From positions 1-34,553 of the forward strand of contig DBAV01000229.1 in NCBI GenBank assembly GCA_002291875.1: 34,553 nt of DNA. Reading direction: 5' to 3'. The notes below the pieces were generated by a model. That model saw nothing but the letters and a program-made list of their open reading frames with translations, did not search any database and was not told where the DNA came from. The DNA is from Hyphomonadaceae bacterium UBA1001 (lineage in GTDB: Bacteria; Pseudomonadota; Alphaproteobacteria; Caulobacterales; Aquidulcibacteraceae). The position numbers and the translations under genes were made by a program. Below are positions 32,646-34,553 of the stretch, one piece after another (the first letter of the stretch is position 1; each line of letters begins with the position of its first letter).

Positions 32646-33457
32646 TCCGCGCGCTTGTCCTGGTGCTGGCGCTGGCCGGCGTTCCGGCCGCCCTCGCCCA
32701 GCCGGCCCCCGCCCCGTCCGCATCCCCGCCACCAGCCTCGCCGATGGGTGCCGCACAGGCCCAAGCGGTGCCCGACGATCCGCGTATCCGTACCGTGCCC
32801 TGGCAGGAAAACCGTGTGATCCCGCTGCGTGGGCATCTGGGCTTTCAGACCATGATCGAGTTCGGCCCCGGCGAGCGGATCGAGAATGTGTCCATTGGCG
32901 ACAGCATTGCCTGGCAGATCTCGCCGAACCGCGCCGCGACACTGCTGTTCGTCAAGCCGATCGAACGCAATGCAGGCACCAACATGACGGTGGTGACCAA
33001 TCTGCGCCGCTATACGTTCGAGTTGACCTCGGCCGAGGCGCGCGGCCCGCGCGATCCCGACATCGTGTTCGTGCTGCGCTTCGACTATCCGGTGCCGCCG
33101 CCCCCACCCCCGCCTCCGCGCGAGGAGCCGCCGCCGCCCGCCCCGCCTGAAGTGCTGAACTTCGACTATGCGACCACCGGGTCACGCCGGATCGCGCCGC
33201 AGACCGTGTTCGACAACGGCACCCTGACCTTCCTGCGCTTTCCGCCGGGCATGGAGCCACCCGCCATCTTCGTCGTCGGTCCCGACGGTTCGGAGGGGCT
33301 GGCGAATGTCCGCGTGAACGACGATCATGTCGTGGTCGACACCGTGGCGGGAGAGCTGGTGCTGCGGCTGGGCCGCGAGCGTGCGGTGGTCACCAACCGG
33401 GGCTGGCGCGCGCCCGAGGGTCGCACCGAGCGCCGCCGCGGCTTCTGGAGGGACTGA
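32642..33457 (+). CDS. virB9: VirB9-type T4SS outer-membrane-complex protein
   Basis: 271 aa. A Sec signal peptide (about 1-19, cut after ALA) precedes a Pro-rich spacer (20-40), the N-terminal VirB9 domain (about 45-148: DPRIRTVPWQENRVIPLRGH and LRRYTFELTSAE), a polyproline linker at 150-170 (a run of eight Pro), and the C-terminal domain (about 172-271: FDNGTLTFLRFPPGMEPPAIF, WRAPEGRTERR). In other systems VirB9 forms the core complex with VirB7 and VirB10. The stop is 2 nt before the virB10 GTG. Confidence 0.92.
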   Translation: MIRALVLVLALAGVPAALAQPAPAPSASPPPASPMGAAQAQAVPDDPRIRTVPWQENRVIPLRGHLGFQTMIEFGPGERIENVSIGDSIAWQISPNRAATLLFVKPIERNAGTNMTVVTNLRRYTFELTSAEARGPRDPDIVFVLRFDYPVPPPPPPPPREEPPPPAPPEVLNFDYATTGSRRIAPQTVFDNGTLTFLRFPPGMEPPAIFVVGPDGSEGLANVRVNDDHVVVDTVAGELVLRLGRERAVVTNRGWRAPEGRTERRRGFWRD

Positions 33458-33459
33458 TT

Positions 33460-34553
33460 GTGCGTGGACGCGATCCCCATCCCACCGAGTCCGACGAGCT
33501 GATGGCCGATACCCTCGAGCCGCCGCGCTTCGAGGATATCCGTCCCTCGGTGGCGGTCCCGGACCGGCCCTGGGTGATGCCGGCAGTGGTTGTCGGTGCG
33601 CTGGCCCTTGGCGCGGGCGTGTTCATGACCCTGGCCGAAGGGCGTGAACAGGCTGCCGCCTCGATGGTGCAGGCAACCCCCGGGGCGCCGCCGGTGATCG
33701 ATTCGCGCACGTTGCCGCCTCTGCCCGACCTGCACACCACACCCGTCGGTGATTACGCCGAACCGCCCGCGCCGCAGATACAGCTGCCGATCGTGGCCGG
33801 TCCGGCCGCGCTGTTGCCGCAGGCCGGAGGGGCCGGCGCACCGCCGCCCGGTCCGACACCCGAGCAGCAGGCGGCGCTGGCGGCGCTGGAGGCCCGTCGC
33901 AAGTCGCCGTCCCTGGTGTTCGATGCCGGGGCACCGGACGCCGGCGCCATGCCGCTGACGCCGGGCGGGGCCGTGGCCCTGCGTCCCGACCAAGTCGCCG
34001 GCGCGCTGGGCATGGCCATGGCACCGGGCACGCAAGGGGCAGCGGGAACCCCGCGTGAGGGGCTGAACGCCGACGAGCGGTTTGCCGCGCGCGTCGCCCC
34101 GGCGCCCGGCACGGCCGAGACGCCGGTGCGCGCCACCCGCATGAGCGACACCACCAACACGGTCATCGAAGGCACCGTGGTGCCCGGGGTGCTGGAGACC
34201 GCGATCAATTCCGACCTGCCCGGCTTTGTGCGCGCGACCGTGACGCGCGACATCCGGGGCTTTGACAACCGGCGCGTGCTGATCCCGCGTGGTTCGCGCC
34301 TGATCGGGCAGTATCGCTCGGGCGTGGCGCTGGGCCAGTCGCGGGCCTTCGTGATCTGGACGCGTCTGGTCACACCGGACGGTGTGTCGGTTCCGCTGGG
34401 CGCGCCCGGCACGGACGAGCTGGGTCGTGGCGGCCTGGAGGGCGATGTGGATCGCAAATTCCTCCAGCGCTTTGGCGGCGCCATCCTGCTGTCGCTGATC
34501 TCGGCCGGGGCGAATGTGCTCCAGGACGAGGCCGACACCCAGGTGGTGATCGC
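33460..34553 (+). CDS. virB10: VirB10/TrbI-type T4SS protein (3' cut by window)
   Basis: 364 complete codons are visible from GTG 33460 (GGAGGG about 9 nt upstream); the gene runs off the window. A short cytoplasmic start is followed by a membrane helix (about 39-57, VMPAVVVGALALGAGVFM), a Pro-rich periplasmic stretch (about 60-210), and the TrbI/VirB10 barrel domain: TVIEGTVVPGVLETAINSDL, RVLIPRGSRLIGQYRSGVAL, FVIWTRL, LGAPGTDELGRGGLEGDVD and RFGGAILLSLISAG. VirB10 spans both membranes and opens the outer-membrane pore in response to ATPase signals. virB11 or virD4, if present, would follow outside the window. Confidence 0.93.
   Translation, partial: MRGRDPHPTESDELMADTLEPPRFEDIRPSVAVPDRPWVMPAVVVGALALGAGVFMTLAEGREQAAASMVQATPGAPPVIDSRTLPPLPDLHTTPVGDYAEPPAPQIQLPIVAGPAALLPQAGGAGAPPPGPTPEQQAALAALEARRKSPSLVFDAGAPDAGAMPLTPGGAVALRPDQVAGALGMAMAPGTQGAAGTPREGLNADERFAARVAPAPGTAETPVRATRMSDTTNTVIEGTVVPGVLETAINSDLPGFVRATVTRDIRGFDNRRVLIPRGSRLIGQYRSGVALGQSRAFVIWTRLVTPDGVSVPLGAPGTDELGRGGLEGDVDRKFLQRFGGAILLSLISAGANVLQDEADTQVVI

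Noticed and set aside
1..34553. CRISPR array, tRNA or rRNA genes, insertion sequences
   Set aside because: No regularly spaced repeats, cloverleaf with a CCA-type acceptor, rRNA core sequence, or transposase with terminal repeats was seen.

Overview
The window is 34.5 kb of dense, high-GC DNA with a typical alphaproteobacterial gene set: TamA/TamB, MmcB, RarD, an excisionase-type HTH regulator, UppP, a PhoD-type phosphatase and a chromosomal VirB-type type IV secretion system (T4SS). MmcB (studied in Caulobacter) and the general gene content suggest Caulobacterales (Caulobacter/Brevundimonas-like) or Sphingomonadales. This is inference from gene content only. No rRNA, tRNA, CRISPR array, transposase or phage gene was found. 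Many genes start at TTG or GTG.

Layout. 1-1549 (+): the tail of an ABC exporter, translationally coupled to a membrane-anchored paraoxonase-fold protein. 1569-2857 (-): two TetR-family regulators overlapping by 4 nt. 2858-3255: a non-coding stretch with two promoter-like sites sharing GTTCA/TGAAC operator motifs and an 11-bp-stem hairpin. 3256-4158 (-): RarD-like permease. 4305-10357 (+): tamA-tamB, outer-membrane protein/lipid-transport assembly, overlapping by 4 nt. 10368-10985 (-): stand-alone diguanylate cyclase. 11071-11262 (-) and 11539-12357 (+): a small HTH regulator divergent from uppP, followed by mmcB (DNA repair) and two small genes of unknown or tentative function. 13855-22736 (-): a long co-directional block. 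In transcription order it holds sdaA (serine deaminase), a complete peptide-type ABC importer (lipoprotein, two permeases, fused double ATPase), purC, purS, a DUF3052-like gene and a short-chain dehydrogenase. 22874-24695 (+): a possible 35-aa membrane microprotein and a Tat-exported PhoD-like phosphatase. 24696-24888: a convergent gap with two related palindromic repeats. 24889-25809 (-): a haem-oxygenase-like diiron enzyme divergent from metY (26013-27323, +). 27438-34553 (+): virB2-virB3-virB4-virB6-virB8-virB9-virB10, mostly with 4-nt overlaps, cut by the window end inside virB10.

How it fits together. Most of the window is core chromosome: envelope biogenesis (TamAB, UppP), purine and methionine synthesis, peptide/serine use and signalling. 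The T4SS is the main accessory-type module. The parts that would show its use (virB11, virD4, relaxase, effectors) lie outside the window. The least explained items are the operator-rich gap at 2858-3255, the paraoxonase-fold protein without the PON1 histidine dyad, the exact palindrome before virB2, and the proline-rich extensions in the T4SS proteins.
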